Counted from the stretch's first letter, positions 19,393 to 28,162 are shown. The stretch is DNA of 64,000 bases from Curtobacterium sp. VKM Ac-1395 (GCF_015350975.1 NZ_JADKRX010000001.1:186001-250000), one strand, 5' to 3'. Numbers and translations: made by a program. Notes: a model not told the origin generated them from the letters alone.

Positions 19393-20721
19393 CTAGATGA
19401 CGAGCAGGCGCGTGAACTGCGCCGTGGAGACCTGCTGGGCGGCTCCGCCGGCGGCGGGGACGCGCCACAGGCCGGCCGACGGTGCACGGTCGACGTCGAT
19501 GAACACGTCACCGGCCTCGGTGGCCACACCCACGTGGGACCCGCGCGACCCCGCGGTGATGCCGGACACGGGGACGGTCTGGCGCGTCCCGTCGCGCCCG
19601 ACGACGAGCTCCGTGGCGAGCGAGCGGTCGATGTCGCACGTGCCGGAGAGCTCGTCGGCCTGGGTGCACCACTCGGCGGACCGCAGCAGTCGGAGCGACG
19701 TCGAGTTCGTCGCGCCGTACTCGAACGCGTCGCTGGTGGTCAGGCGCGTCAGGGCACTCTCGCCCGCGCGGACCTCGACCCAGGGGTACTGCCCGTCGCG
19801 GCCGTCCTGGGACAGGGTCAGGTAGAGGTTCCCGGAGTCGTCGGACTGCAGCCCACCGACGACCGGGTACACACCGCCGTAGCTGAAGGCACGGACCGTG
19901 AGCACGCCTGTCGCGCTGCGCTGGGCGATGCGGGCCTCGAACGGGCTGTTGTTGTACGCGGTCACGATGCCGTTGCGCGAGACGACCCACGCGTGCTTGC
20001 CGTACTGCACGGTGCCGAAGTCCGCGACGACCCGAGGGGCCGACCCGTCGATCGGGAGCATCGTCACCGAGCCGGACACCGAGTCCGCCCAGTACAGGTT
20101 GCCGGCGACGTCGGACCGGAGGTCAGCGGTCAGGTGCAGGCCCGTCGCGACCGTGCGAGCGGCGCCACCGCCGGCCGGGTACATGAGGATCGAGGTCAGG
20201 TCGGCCGAGGGCACGAACACGTCCCCGCGGTCGTCGGCGGTGTAGCCCGCACCGTTCGTCGCGACCGTGGTGCCGGTGGTCGTGCTCCCGGTGCTGAACC
20301 GGACGACGCTGCCCTGGGCATCCAGCGCGAACAGCGCCTGGGGCGTGGGTGCGGCGGACGTCGCGGTGTACTTGACGCTGACGGCCGGGCCGGTCTGCTT
20401 CGCGGCGACGGCGCGGACGGCGAACGTGTACGTGGTGCCGGTGCGCAGGGCGCCGAAGTGGTCCCAGCGGGCGGTGGCGGGCAGGCGGTCGACGCCGCCG
20501 TTCGGCTGGCTCTCGGCGGGCGTCACGGTGACGGTGTAGCCCGTGACGCGGGGGCCGGAGCGCGGTGCACCCCAGGTGACGTCGGCGTCCCCCTCGGACC
20601 CCGTGACACGGACGGACGTCGGCGCACTCGGCGTCGACGACGCCGGGGCAGCGTGCGCCGGGAGCGCACCCCCGACGACGAGTGCAGCCGCGGCTGCGAT
20701 GGTGAGCATGCTCTTGAACAC
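19393..20721 (-). CDS. secreted FN3 plus beta-propeller-like protein
   Basis: A 442-residue exported protein with a signal peptide (cleaved near AHAA-P), one fibronectin type III domain (about residues 35-125, PSAPTSVRVTGSEGDADVTW to VRAVAAKQTGPA) and a six- or seven-bladed propeller-like half. The blade motifs are DDRGDVFVPS, DVAGNLYWADS, DDSGNLYLTLS and EAGDVFIDVDR. It lacks an evident catalytic motif and is probably a binding protein of the cell surface or medium. GTG 20721 has a GAGGGG ribosome site six bases upstream. Confidence 0.8.
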   Translation of the reverse strand: MFKSMLTIAAAAALVVGGALPAHAAPASSTPSAPTSVRVTGSEGDADVTWGAPRSGPRVTGYTVTVTPAESQPNGGVDRLPATARWDHFGALRTGTTYTFAVRAVAAKQTGPAVSVKYTATSAAPTPQALFALDAQGSVVRFSTGSTTTGTTVATNGAGYTADDRGDVFVPSADLTSILMYPAGGGAARTVATGLHLTADLRSDVAGNLYWADSVSGSVTMLPIDGSAPRVVADFGTVQYGKHAWVVSRNGIVTAYNNSPFEARIAQRSATGVLTVRAFSYGGVYPVVGGLQSDDSGNLYLTLSQDGRDGQYPWVEVRAGESALTRLTTSDAFEYGATNSTSLRLLRSAEWCTQADELSGTCDIDRSLATELVVGRDGTRQTVPVSGITAGSRGSHVGVATEAGDVFIDVDRAPSAGLWRVPAAGGAAQQVSTAQFTRLLVI

Positions 20722-20862
20722 GACGATCCCCTCAACGTGCTGCGGCACCGGTGCCGCTGCTGCGCACAGCAGAGCAGATCCCGTGCCGCACCAGGGGCCA
20801 GTAGCGAGTATTGCGGTACGCGTACGGGAAACCGCACCGGACCAGCCGTCGGGCAGTGTGCG

Positions 20863-21177
20863 TCAGTGCCCGAGCTCGACCAGCAGCACCCCCACGATGA
20901 TCAGCCCGATGCCCGCGAGCATCGTCCGCGTCAACGGGTCCTTGAACAGCACCCGCCCGAGGACCGCCGTCAGCGCCACCCCCGTCGCCGCCCAGACCCC
21001 GTAGGCGACCCCGATCGGCAGGCCCATGGTCAGCGCGACCGCGAGCAGCGAGAACGCCACCAGGTACCCGGCCACCACGGCGACGTACCAGCGGCGTTTG
21101 CCGTCCGTCGCGACCTTGAGGCTCATCGTCGCGAAGACCTCGGTGACGATGGCGATCGCGAGCAGCACCCAGCCCAT
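20863..21177 (-). CDS. SMR-family multidrug efflux subunit
   Basis: A 104-residue four-helix protein: MGWVLLAIAIVTEVFATMSL with the essential membrane Glu14, then GLPIGVAYGVWAATGVALTA (the conserved GxxYAxWxGxG region) and a final VGVLLVEL helix. It starts at ATG 21177, sharing one base with the stop of the other SMR gene (TGATG). Paired SMR genes usually encode a heterodimeric proton-driven pump for cationic drugs or guanidinium-like compounds. Confidence 0.92.
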   Translation of the reverse strand: MGWVLLAIAIVTEVFATMSLKVATDGKRRWYVAVVAGYLVAFSLLAVALTMGLPIGVAYGVWAATGVALTAVLGRVLFKDPLTRTMLAGIGLIIVGVLLVELGH

Positions 21178-21524
21178 CAGCGGGCCCCGTCCCGGCGTGC
21201 GGCGAGTGCCCGCTGCGACCCGACCTCGACGAGCAGCACCCCCGCCGCGATGAACGCGATGCCGACCAGCATCACGGGGGTCAGCGACTGCCCGAACAGC
21301 ACGGCGGCGAGCACCGCGGTCAGGGCGACGCCCGAGGCGCCCCAGATGCCGTAGGCGACCCCGATGGCCATGCCCCGGCGGAGCACCTGGATGAGCAGGA
21401 AGAACGACCCGACGTAGCCGACCACGACGAGCGCGTACCAGCCAGGTCGCTCGACGGCGGCCTGCAGGGACAGGGCGGCGGTGACCTCGGAGAGGATCGC
21501 GCCGGCGAGGAAGAGCCACTTCAC
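21177..21524 (-). CDS. SMR-family multidrug efflux subunit
   Basis: A 115-residue four-helix SMR protein: FLAGAILSEVTAALSLQAAV with the conserved Glu13, then GMAIGVAYGIWGASGVALTA. It has a longer charged C-terminus than its partner (RALAARRDGAR), suggesting the opposite membrane orientation, as in known heterodimeric SMR pairs. GTG 21524 overlaps the stop of the TetR gene (GTGA), so regulator and pump form one operon. Confidence 0.92.
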   Translation of the reverse strand: MKWLFLAGAILSEVTAALSLQAAVERPGWYALVVVGYVGSFFLLIQVLRRGMAIGVAYGIWGASGVALTAVLAAVLFGQSLTPVMLVGIAFIAAGVLLVEVGSQRALAARRDGAR

Positions 21525-22153
21525 GAGCGGACCCCCTCGGCGTCGGCATCCTGTACGGCGAGCGCACCGACCATCGTCGCCGCGAGCCGTAGCGTCGCTG
21601 CTGCCGCCGAGTCGTCCCGGTCACTCAGCCACGCCGACATCGCGCCGTCGACGAGCGCGACCAGCAGGCGGGCGACCTGGTCGACGGGCGCCGACCACGA
21701 CCGGCCGTGCCGGTCCGACCACTGCCGCAGGTTGCCGGTGACGGCCTGCGCGTACGCGTCCTGCTCCCAGCGCGCCAGGTCCCGCAGGTCCGGGTCGCGT
21801 CGCGCGAGTGCGGTGAGCTCGAAGAGCGCCAGAGCCTCGTCCGGCGCGGCGCGGACCCGGTCCAGGTAGGCCAGGAGCCCGGCCGCGATGCGCTCGGACG
21901 GGTCCTCGACCGGGACCGAGTCGTCGTCGAAGGTCACGGCCATGGACTGCCGGAGCTCGCGGTCGAGCACGGCGCGGAACAGCTCGCCCTTCGACCCGAA
22001 GCAGTACGCGAACGTGCCGTGGGGCAGTCCGGCGCGTGCCGTGACGGCGCGGGTGGTGACGGCGCGGACGCCGTCGTCGGTCATCACCGCCACGGCGGCG
22101 TCGACGAGCTGAGCCCGTCGTTCGTCCGCGCTGCGGTGGGTGCTCGTGGTCAT
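21521..22153 (-). CDS. TetR-family regulator of the SMR efflux pair
   Basis: A 210-residue protein with the TetR DNA-binding domain (RRAQLVDAAVAVMTDDGV, then VTARAGLPHGTFAYCFGSKG) and a TetR_C ligand domain. It heads the operon containing both SMR genes and faces a FAD monooxygenase gene. A TACGGT box six bases before ATG 22153 abuts a 34-base palindrome, so it is almost surely autoregulated. The inducer is probably the pump substrate. Confidence 0.92.
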   Translation of the reverse strand: MTTSTHRSADERRAQLVDAAVAVMTDDGVRAVTTRAVTARAGLPHGTFAYCFGSKGELFRAVLDRELRQSMAVTFDDDSVPVEDPSERIAAGLLAYLDRVRAAPDEALALFELTALARRDPDLRDLARWEQDAYAQAVTGNLRQWSDRHGRSWSAPVDQVARLLVALVDGAMSAWLSDRDDSAAAATLRLAATMVGALAVQDADAEGVRS

Positions 22154-22165
22154 GCAACGACCGTA

Positions 22166-22199
22166 CCGGTCGAGTTGGCCAGGTGGCCAACTCGACCGG
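22166..22199. promoter_or_regulatory. 34-bp palindromic operator for the TetR-SMR operon
   Basis: Arms CCGGTCGAGTTGGCCA and TGGCCAACTCGACCGG flank a GG dinucleotide, a perfect palindrome. It covers the expected -35 position of the TetR gene; that gene's -10 box TACGGT is the complement of 22160-22165. It may also control the plus-strand monooxygenase gene at 22342. Confidence 0.8.
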
Positions 22200-22223
22200 C
22201 GCAGTCCCAGCCGACCAGCAGCG

Positions 22224-22263
22224 GACGGGAGGCTCGGTGCCAGCTGGCACCGAGCCTCCTGTC
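22224..22263. repeat. GGAGGCTC palindrome family (copy 4), between divergent genes
   Basis: GACGGGAGGCTCGGTGCCAG pairs with CTGGCACCGAGCCTCCTGTC with a single mismatch. Unlike other copies it lies between two divergent genes (TetR at 22153 and the monooxygenase at 22342) and so cannot terminate either. This favours a dispersed repeat rather than a dedicated terminator. Confidence 0.8.
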
Positions 22264-22341
22264 GGTCCGGTGTCAGTGGCGCGTCAGCGCGGTGTGAGTG
22301 CCGCGGCCGATGATCGGGACATCCGATCGAAGGAGCACACC

Positions 22342-23556
22342 GTGCAGAACACCCGAGTCCTCGTCTCCGGCGCGAGCATCGCCGGCCCCGCCCTGGCGTA
22401 CTGGCTGCACCGGTCGGGGTTCGACGTCACCGTCGTCGAGAAGGCCAGCAGCATCCGGCCGGGCGGCCAGGCCGTCGACTTCAAGGGGCCGATCCACATG
22501 CGCGTCCTGCGGGAGATGGGCATCCTCGACGAGGTGCGCGCCGCAGACGTCCGTGACGCGGACGGCATCATCGTGAACGCCGCCGGCCGGAAGGTCGGGA
22601 CGGCCCCCGGTGGCTTCGGCGCGGGCGAGGTGAACATCCCCCGCGGCGACCTGGCCCGGATCCTGCACCGTCTGACCGAGGACACCACCGAGTACGTCTT
22701 CGGCGACTCGATCACGAGCCTGACGGACACCGGGGACGGCGTCGACGTGACGTTCGAGCACGGAGCACCGCGGACGTTCGACCTCGTCGTCGGCGCGGAC
22801 GGCATGCACTCCAACGTCCGCCGGCTGGCGTTCGGCCCCGAGTCCGAGCACGTCACGCACCTCGGCTACCACTACGTCCTCGCCGACCTCGACACCGGCC
22901 CCGACGACGTCGTCTACAGCGAACCGGGCATCACCGTCATGCTCGGCGGGACCAAGGCCCCGGCGTTCCTCGTCTTCGCCGGCCCACCGCTGCCCCCGGC
23001 TCGGGACGACGTCGACCGGCAGAAGCAGCAGGTGGCCGAGGCACTCCGACACGGGAAGTGGCGGATCCCCGAGCTGCTGGAGCAGCTGCCCGACGCCCGT
23101 GACTTCTACATGGACTCGATCAGCCGTGCGACGGTCGACCACTGGTCCCGCGGCCGCGTCGTGCTGCTCGGCGACTCCGCGTGGGGGAACGCCCTCGGCG
23201 GCTACGGCACCGGGCTCGCCGTCGTCGGCGCGTACGTCCTGGCCGGGGAACTCGCACGAGCAGGTGGTGACCACGTCACCGCGTTCGACACGTTCGAGCG
23301 GAGGTACCGCAACTACGCCTCGATCTCCCACAAGGTGAACGCCGGCAAGCTCCTCGCACCGAGGACCACCGCCGGCATCCGCGTCCGCAACCTGCTGTTC
23401 AGCACCCTGGCGGTCTTCGGTCCGCTCATGCGGGTCGTCGACCGACCGGCGTCGAACCTCGTGCTCGAGGACTACGACGCCCACCGGACTGGCCGGGACA
23501 CCGATTCCCGCACTGGGTCCCGGACGGGCACGACCGGCGTCGGAGGCGCGGACTAG
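22342..23556 (+). CDS. FAD-dependent monooxygenase (PHBH type)
   Basis: A 404-residue flavoprotein: RVLVSGASIAGPALAYWLHR (the FAD GxGxxG-like loop with GASIAG), then NIPRGDLARILH, DLVVGADGMHSNVRR (the DG motif) and GRVVLLGDSAWGNALGGYGT (the GD motif). It probably hydroxylates an aromatic or xenobiotic; TetX-like tetracycline oxidases share this plan. GTG 22342 has AAGGAG seven bases upstream. It is divergent from the TetR-SMR operon, and a joint detoxification role is plausible. Confidence 0.9.
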   Translation: MQNTRVLVSGASIAGPALAYWLHRSGFDVTVVEKASSIRPGGQAVDFKGPIHMRVLREMGILDEVRAADVRDADGIIVNAAGRKVGTAPGGFGAGEVNIPRGDLARILHRLTEDTTEYVFGDSITSLTDTGDGVDVTFEHGAPRTFDLVVGADGMHSNVRRLAFGPESEHVTHLGYHYVLADLDTGPDDVVYSEPGITVMLGGTKAPAFLVFAGPPLPPARDDVDRQKQQVAEALRHGKWRIPELLEQLPDARDFYMDSISRATVDHWSRGRVVLLGDSAWGNALGGYGTGLAVVGAYVLAGELARAGGDHVTAFDTFERRYRNYASISHKVNAGKLLAPRTTAGIRVRNLLFSTLAVFGPLMRVVDRPASNLVLEDYDAHRTGRDTDSRTGSRTGTTGVGGAD

Positions 23557-23613
23557 CGTCGCGGGCACGGCGACCGGCATCGGTCGACGCGACCCCGTCC
23601 CGAGGAGCCGCCA

Positions 23614-24963
23614 GTGCCGCTGCAGCCCATCTCCCGTCGCTCGATGCTCGTCGGGGCGTTCGGGTTGGCCGCCGCCGGGGTCCTCAGTGGGTGCGTCGCG
23701 AACAACGGCCCCGTGCCGAGCACCGCGGCCGCCGGGTCGAAGGCCGACATCGGCGAGGTCGAGGGCACGATCCGCTTCGCCTTCTGGGGCGGCAGCGACG
23801 GGGAGAACGCCGGGTTCGCGCACGCGAAGAAGGTGTTCGAGGCCCGGCACCCGAAGGCCACCGTCGAGCTGCAGACGCTGCCGTACGACGGGTTCTTCTC
23901 CGGCATCGACCGGGGCATCCTGTCGCGCACGGCACCGGACGTGTTCCGGGTGGACTACACGAGCATCGGCAAGTACACCTCGCACGGGGTGCTGCTCGAC
24001 ATCACGCCGTACCTCAGCGCCACCGAGTCCGCCGGGTTCCTGCCCGCACTCCGCGACGCCGTCCGGTTCGAGGGCCGCACCTACGGCGTCCCGCACCAGA
24101 CCGACACCTCGGCGATCGCGTTCAGCCGCGACGCCCTCGACGAAGCCGGCATCGGCGCGGTGCCCGACCGGCTCGAGGACGCCTGGACCTGGGAGGAGTT
24201 CACCGCGGTCGCGACGAAGCTCCGCAAGGCCCTGCCCGACGACAAGTACCCGTTCGCGTACGACTGGACCGCCGCGGGCGCGTACCGCTGGGCGAGCTTC
24301 CTCTACCAGGCGGGCGGTTCGCTCCTGACGCCGTCGCTGGAGCACTCAGCGGTCGACGGCGACCCCGCGCGCAAGGCCATGGCCTTCACGCAGCGGTTCT
24401 TTGACGAGCGGTGGGTGCCGGCGAACAACACGATCAAGACCACCGTCTACTCGGACAACTTCTTCCTGAACCAGACCGTCGCGATGACGTTCGTCGGCGA
24501 CTTCCTGGTGCCGGAGCTCGCCGACGCGAAGAACGGCTACCAGGGCGGCAAGTGGGCCACCACGTACATGCCCCGCGACGAAGCCGCCGCGTCGGACCTC
24601 GGCGGGAACGCCGTCGTCGCCACCCGTGACACCGAGCACCCGGAGCTCGCGGCCGCGTTCCTCAAGTTCCTCGTGGAGGAGGCCCAGATGCGTGACTTCT
24701 GCCAGCGGGCGAACGAGCTGCCGACGCTGAAGAGCCTGGCGGACACGCCCCTCGACTACGCCGTGCGCCCGGACGTGATGGACGTCTTCACGCAGCAGGC
24801 CACGACGATCACCGAGACCGCCGTGCGCGAGACCGTCGTGCCCGGGTTCGCCTCGGTCAACACGGCGCTGCAGGACCAGCTCGAGCTCGCCTTCCACGGC
24901 CGCGGCACCGACGCCGCGGTGACGGCCATCGACGCCGCCGTCGAGCAGGCGGTGGCAGCATGA
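23614..24963 (+). CDS. ABC sugar-type transporter, substrate-binding lipoprotein
   Basis: The 449-residue product has a Tat-like SRRSMLVGAFGLAAAGVLSG signal ending in a lipobox Cys, then the family 1 extracellular solute-binding fold (EGTIRFAFWGGSDGENAGF, VFEARHPKATVELQTL, APDVFRVDYTSIG, YGVPHQTDTSAIAF). It captures a sugar or oligosaccharide outside the cell for the two permeases that follow. A TAGCGT box at 23552-23557 implies a leader of about 50 bases before GTG 23614. The stop overlaps the next start (ATGA). Confidence 0.93.
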   Translation: MPLQPISRRSMLVGAFGLAAAGVLSGCVANNGPVPSTAAAGSKADIGEVEGTIRFAFWGGSDGENAGFAHAKKVFEARHPKATVELQTLPYDGFFSGIDRGILSRTAPDVFRVDYTSIGKYTSHGVLLDITPYLSATESAGFLPALRDAVRFEGRTYGVPHQTDTSAIAFSRDALDEAGIGAVPDRLEDAWTWEEFTAVATKLRKALPDDKYPFAYDWTAAGAYRWASFLYQAGGSLLTPSLEHSAVDGDPARKAMAFTQRFFDERWVPANNTIKTTVYSDNFFLNQTVAMTFVGDFLVPELADAKNGYQGGKWATTYMPRDEAAASDLGGNAVVATRDTEHPELAAAFLKFLVEEAQMRDFCQRANELPTLKSLADTPLDYAVRPDVMDVFTQQATTITETAVRETVVPGFASVNTALQDQLELAFHGRGTDAAVTAIDAAVEQAVAA

Positions 24964-25919
24964 CCGGCGCGGCCGAGCGCATCGGGGGAGCGACCGCGGG
25001 CGGGGCCGTCCGCCGGGGTCCGCGCCGGTCCGTCGGGGGCTTCCGGGGCTCCAGCGGGGCTGCGGCCACCGCGTTCCTGGTGCCGAACGTCGTCCTCATC
25101 GTGGTCTTCACGCTGCTGCCGCTCGTCTACGCCCTCGTCATCAGCTTCCAGGACCTCGACTCCCTCGGTGGCACGAGCTGGGCGGGCCTCGGCAACTACG
25201 CGCGCCTGGTGACGGACCCGGTCTTCTGGCAGTCCGTCGCGAACACGGGCGTCTTCACGCTGTTCACGGTGCCGGTCGGCATGGCCATCGGGCTCGGCGT
25301 CGCGGTGCTGCTCAACGGCGTGCTGCCCGGGCGGGCGGTCTTCCGAACGATCATCTTCCTGCCGCTGGTGGTCTCCGGCGTCGCGACCGGTGTCCTCGGC
25401 GCGTGGATGTTCGACCAGAACAACGGCTTCGTCGACGAGTTCCTCCGCTCCCTCGGCCTGCCGCAGATCCAGTGGCAGTCGAGCGGCGGTTGGGCGATGA
25501 CGGCCGTGATCCTGATGACGCTGTGGCAGCGCATCGGTTTCGACATGCTCATCTACCTCGCCGGGCTGCAGGGCGTCGACCCCGCTGTGCAAGAGGCGGC
25601 GACGACCGACGGCGCGAGCGGCTGGCAGCGCTTCCGGCTCATCACGTTCCCGCTGCTCGGCCCGTCGACGTTCTTCCTGCTCGTGATGAACCTCATCTAC
25701 TCGTTCCAGGTGTTCGACACCGTGTGGGCGATGACCCGCGGCGGCCCCGGCTACGGCACCACCACGATCGTGTCCTACGCCTATCGGGTGGCCTTCGACG
25801 AGCACGGCCCGCAGCTGCTCGGGTACGGCGCCGCAGTGGGCATCGTGATCTACCTCGTGACCCTGCTCATCACGGGCCTCCAGTGGCGGTTCAACGCCGG
25901 ACGGGACCAGACCGACTGA
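24960..25919 (+). CDS. ABC sugar-type transporter permease (MalF-like)
   Basis: A 319-residue protein with six predicted helices. The inner-membrane permease EAA loop is visible as VQEAATTDGASGWQRFRLIT near residue 215. It has a long cytoplasmic N-terminus before the first helix (TAFLVPNVVLIVVFTLLPLV). It is translationally coupled to the genes on either side: ATGA with the binding protein, and TGATG with the second permease. Confidence 0.94.
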   Translation: MTGAAERIGGATAGGAVRRGPRRSVGGFRGSSGAAATAFLVPNVVLIVVFTLLPLVYALVISFQDLDSLGGTSWAGLGNYARLVTDPVFWQSVANTGVFTLFTVPVGMAIGLGVAVLLNGVLPGRAVFRTIIFLPLVVSGVATGVLGAWMFDQNNGFVDEFLRSLGLPQIQWQSSGGWAMTAVILMTLWQRIGFDMLIYLAGLQGVDPAVQEAATTDGASGWQRFRLITFPLLGPSTFFLLVMNLIYSFQVFDTVWAMTRGGPGYGTTTIVSYAYRVAFDEHGPQLLGYGAAVGIVIYLVTLLITGLQWRFNAGRDQTD

Positions 25920-26824
25920 TGACCTCCACCACCTGGGACACCGGCGCCGCCGAGCCCGCACCCGCTGCCGCCGCCCGCACCGCCACCCGGGCGCCGAAGA
26001 AGCGCCGCGGGCGGCTGCTCTGGCTCCGCCTGACCGTCGCGGTCATCGTGACCGTCGTGATGGCGTTCCCGCTGTACTGGATGCTGCTCACCGCGTTCTC
26101 GACCCGGGCCGACCTGTACGCACCGGGGCTGCAGCTCTGGCCGGGGCACTTCACGATCCAGAACTTCGTCCGCCCGTTCCAGGAGTTCCCCGTCTGGCGC
26201 TGGTTCGGCAACTCGCTGCTGATCTCCGTCGTCGTCACGGTCATCACCGTCGTCTGCAACCTGCTCGCCGGGTACGCCTTCGCCAAGCTGCGCTTCCGCG
26301 GACGCAACGCCCTGTTCCTGGTGCTGCTGTCGACGCTGATGATCCCGCCGCAGGCGATCATCGTGCCGCAGTTCTTCATCTCGATCGGCCTGCACCTGTA
26401 CGGCGGACTGTGGGCGGTCATCCTGCCCGAGGCCGCGGCGATCTTCGGGGTGTTCCTGGCTCGGCAGTTCTTCCTCGCGGTGCCCGACGAGCTCATCGAG
26501 GCCGCCCAGCTCGACGGCGCCGGCCGCTTCCGCACGTTCGTGTCGGTCGTGCTGCCGCTCTGCCGGCCGCTTCTCGCCGTGCTCGTGCTCCTGACGTTCA
26601 TGGGCGAGTGGAACGCGTTCGGCTGGCCCCTCGTGGCCCTGTCCGGCAACCAGGACCTGTTCACCGTCCCGATCGGCATCGTCGGCACGCTGCAGGGCCA
26701 GTACACGTCGGACTACGGCGCGATCATGGCCGTCAACCTGTTCATGATCCTGCCGATCGTCGCCCTGTTCCTGGCGTTCCAGCGGTACTTCGTCGAGGGG
26801 CTGTCGCGGAGCGGCCTGCGGTGA
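25919..26824 (+). CDS. ABC sugar-type transporter permease (MalG-like)
   Basis: A 301-residue six-helix permease with an Ala-rich cytoplasmic N-terminus (about 1-30), FPLYWMLLTAFSTRADLY, and the EAA loop ELIEAAQLDGAGRFRTFVSV near residue 195. It pairs with the preceding MalF-like gene. No ATP-binding subunit is encoded in this operon, so the importer must borrow a shared MsmK/UgpC-type ATPase from elsewhere in the genome. Confidence 0.94.
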   Translation: MTSTTWDTGAAEPAPAAAARTATRAPKKRRGRLLWLRLTVAVIVTVVMAFPLYWMLLTAFSTRADLYAPGLQLWPGHFTIQNFVRPFQEFPVWRWFGNSLLISVVVTVITVVCNLLAGYAFAKLRFRGRNALFLVLLSTLMIPPQAIIVPQFFISIGLHLYGGLWAVILPEAAAIFGVFLARQFFLAVPDELIEAAQLDGAGRFRTFVSVVLPLCRPLLAVLVLLTFMGEWNAFGWPLVALSGNQDLFTVPIGIVGTLQGQYTSDYGAIMAVNLFMILPIVALFLAFQRYFVEGLSRSGLR

Positions 26825-27867
26825 CGGCGACCGACCCGACGTCCGGTCGGCCAGACGTCGGCCGGCGCGACGCCGCCCGGCCGACGCCCGCGGACGCCCG
26901 CCACTGGATCACCGCCGACTTCGCGATGCAAGTGACCGCGATCGAGGAAGTCTCGGGCGGCACCGACGTCTCCGCCGTCGTCTGGCGGTTCGTCGATGAC
27001 ACCGGCGACGCCTGGGCCGCGAAGTGGACCACCCGCACCACCACGACCGGCACGCGCCTGGTCGGCTCGATGGCCGACGCCGGCCTCGACCGTGCTCCGG
27101 GCACCGTCCCGACCACGGACGGCCGCCGTCGCAGTCGTCGTGGCGGTGGGCGGCTCGCCGTCTCCCGTTGGTCGGAGGGCGAGGACGCCGCCACGGTCGG
27201 CCTCGACCTCGACGGCTGGCACGCCTACGGGGAGCTCCTCGCCGACGTGCACGCGCATGCGTTCCCGCTCCCGCCGCGTCGACAGGGTGCGCGCCGCGGG
27301 ATCCGTCGCCGGCGGCAGCGGTACCGCGCGGCGATCCGCGCGCTGGACGCCCGGCCCCCAGGAGACGTCCGCGACGACGTCCTCGGCCTGTGGCACGACG
27401 CGCGACCCCGGATCGCCCTGCTGCAGCAGGGCACGACGCTCGCGTCGGCAGCGCCCGGCGAGCGCGTGCCGTGCCACGGCGACCCGCACCTCGGCAACGT
27501 CCTGGTGGAACCGGACGGCGGGCTGCGGCTGGTCGACTGGGACGAGGCCGTCGTCGCCCCGCGCGAGCTCGACCTGCACCTCGTCGAGTTCAGCGTGCTG
27601 TTCGCGCCGGCCGCACCCGACGAGCTCGCCGCGTTCCGTGCCGGCTACGGACCTGTCGACCTCGACGAACACCGCCTGGTCCGGTACGCCTGCGTCCGCG
27701 CGCTCGAGGACCTGACGTCGACGATGACGACGGCACTCGACGGCTCCGACGAGGACCGCACCGAGGCGCTCCGCGTCGTCACCGGGATCCTCGCGCCGAC
27801 CGGCTCGGCCTCACTGGTCGAGGACCGGCTTCGCACAGCGCTGGCGGACGCGGCGACGCGGTCCTGA
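26821..27867 (+). CDS. APH-family phosphotransferase (sugar or small-molecule kinase)
   Basis: A 348-residue kinase-fold protein with the catalytic signature VPCHGDPHLGNVLVEPDGG (HxDxxxxN-like) and LRLVDWDEAVVAPRELDLH (metal-binding DxD), about residues 217-255. The N-lobe lysine region (AWAAKWTTRT) is present. GTG 26821 overlaps the permease stop (GTGA), so it belongs to the importer operon. A role phosphorylating the imported sugar is more likely than antibiotic resistance, but both are known in the family. Confidence 0.82.
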   Translation: MTATDPTSGRPDVGRRDAARPTPADARHWITADFAMQVTAIEEVSGGTDVSAVVWRFVDDTGDAWAAKWTTRTTTTGTRLVGSMADAGLDRAPGTVPTTDGRRRSRRGGGRLAVSRWSEGEDAATVGLDLDGWHAYGELLADVHAHAFPLPPRRQGARRGIRRRRQRYRAAIRALDARPPGDVRDDVLGLWHDARPRIALLQQGTTLASAAPGERVPCHGDPHLGNVLVEPDGGLRLVDWDEAVVAPRELDLHLVEFSVLFAPAAPDELAAFRAGYGPVDLDEHRLVRYACVRALEDLTSTMTTALDGSDEDRTEALRVVTGILAPTGSASLVEDRLRTALADAATRS

Positions 27868-27873
27868 CCCCGG

Positions 27874-27920
27874 ACAGACAGGAGGCTCCCCACCGGTCCG
27901 GTGGGGAGCCTCCTGTCTGT
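27874..27920. terminator. perfect 47-bp palindrome, GGAGGCTC family (copy 5)
   Basis: The 23-base arms begin ACAGACAGGAGGCTCCCCAC and meet at a single T. It ends the ABC importer operon and also lies beyond the end of the convergent 43-residue gene. Confidence 0.85.
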
Positions 27921-27958
27921 CGGCTGGTCGCCGTCTGTCAGCTGGTCGCCGTCAGTGG

Positions 27959-28090
27959 TCAGTCGTGGCCGTTGATCAGGCCGAGGTAGCGCCCGAAGCG
28001 GGGCGTCGGCTCGTCGTGGAGCGCGCGCGGCGTGGGCCAGCAGTCGAGGTCGTCGAGGGTCGCGGTGGAACGGTCGAGGTCGTGGCTCAT
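27959..28090 (-). CDS. 43-residue small protein with strong ribosome site
   Basis: ATG 28090 is preceded by AAGGAGCACCCC, one of the best Shine-Dalgarno sequences in the window, and opens a 43-codon frame ending in TGA at 27961-27959. The protein starts MSHDLDRSTATLDDLDCWPT and ends FGRYLGLINGHD. It is acidic, with one Cys, no membrane helix and no signal. I recognise no family. It lies alone between the importer terminator and the MarR gene. Confidence 0.6.
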   Translation of the reverse strand: MSHDLDRSTATLDDLDCWPTPRALHDEPTPRFGRYLGLINGHD

Positions 28091-28162
28091 GGGGTGCTCC
28101 TTCTTCGGGGGTGAGGAGTACTACGCCGGACCGGTGTCCGCCATTCCCGCGATGCGCCGCCG

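Noticed and set aside
22273..24345. 690-codon minus-strand frame over the monooxygenase and binding-protein genes
   Set aside because: Antisense to two genes with clear motifs; no protein-like segments.
26821..27867. APH-fold protein as an antibiotic-resistance gene
   Set aside because: It is the last, translationally coupled gene of a sugar-type importer; no resistance context.
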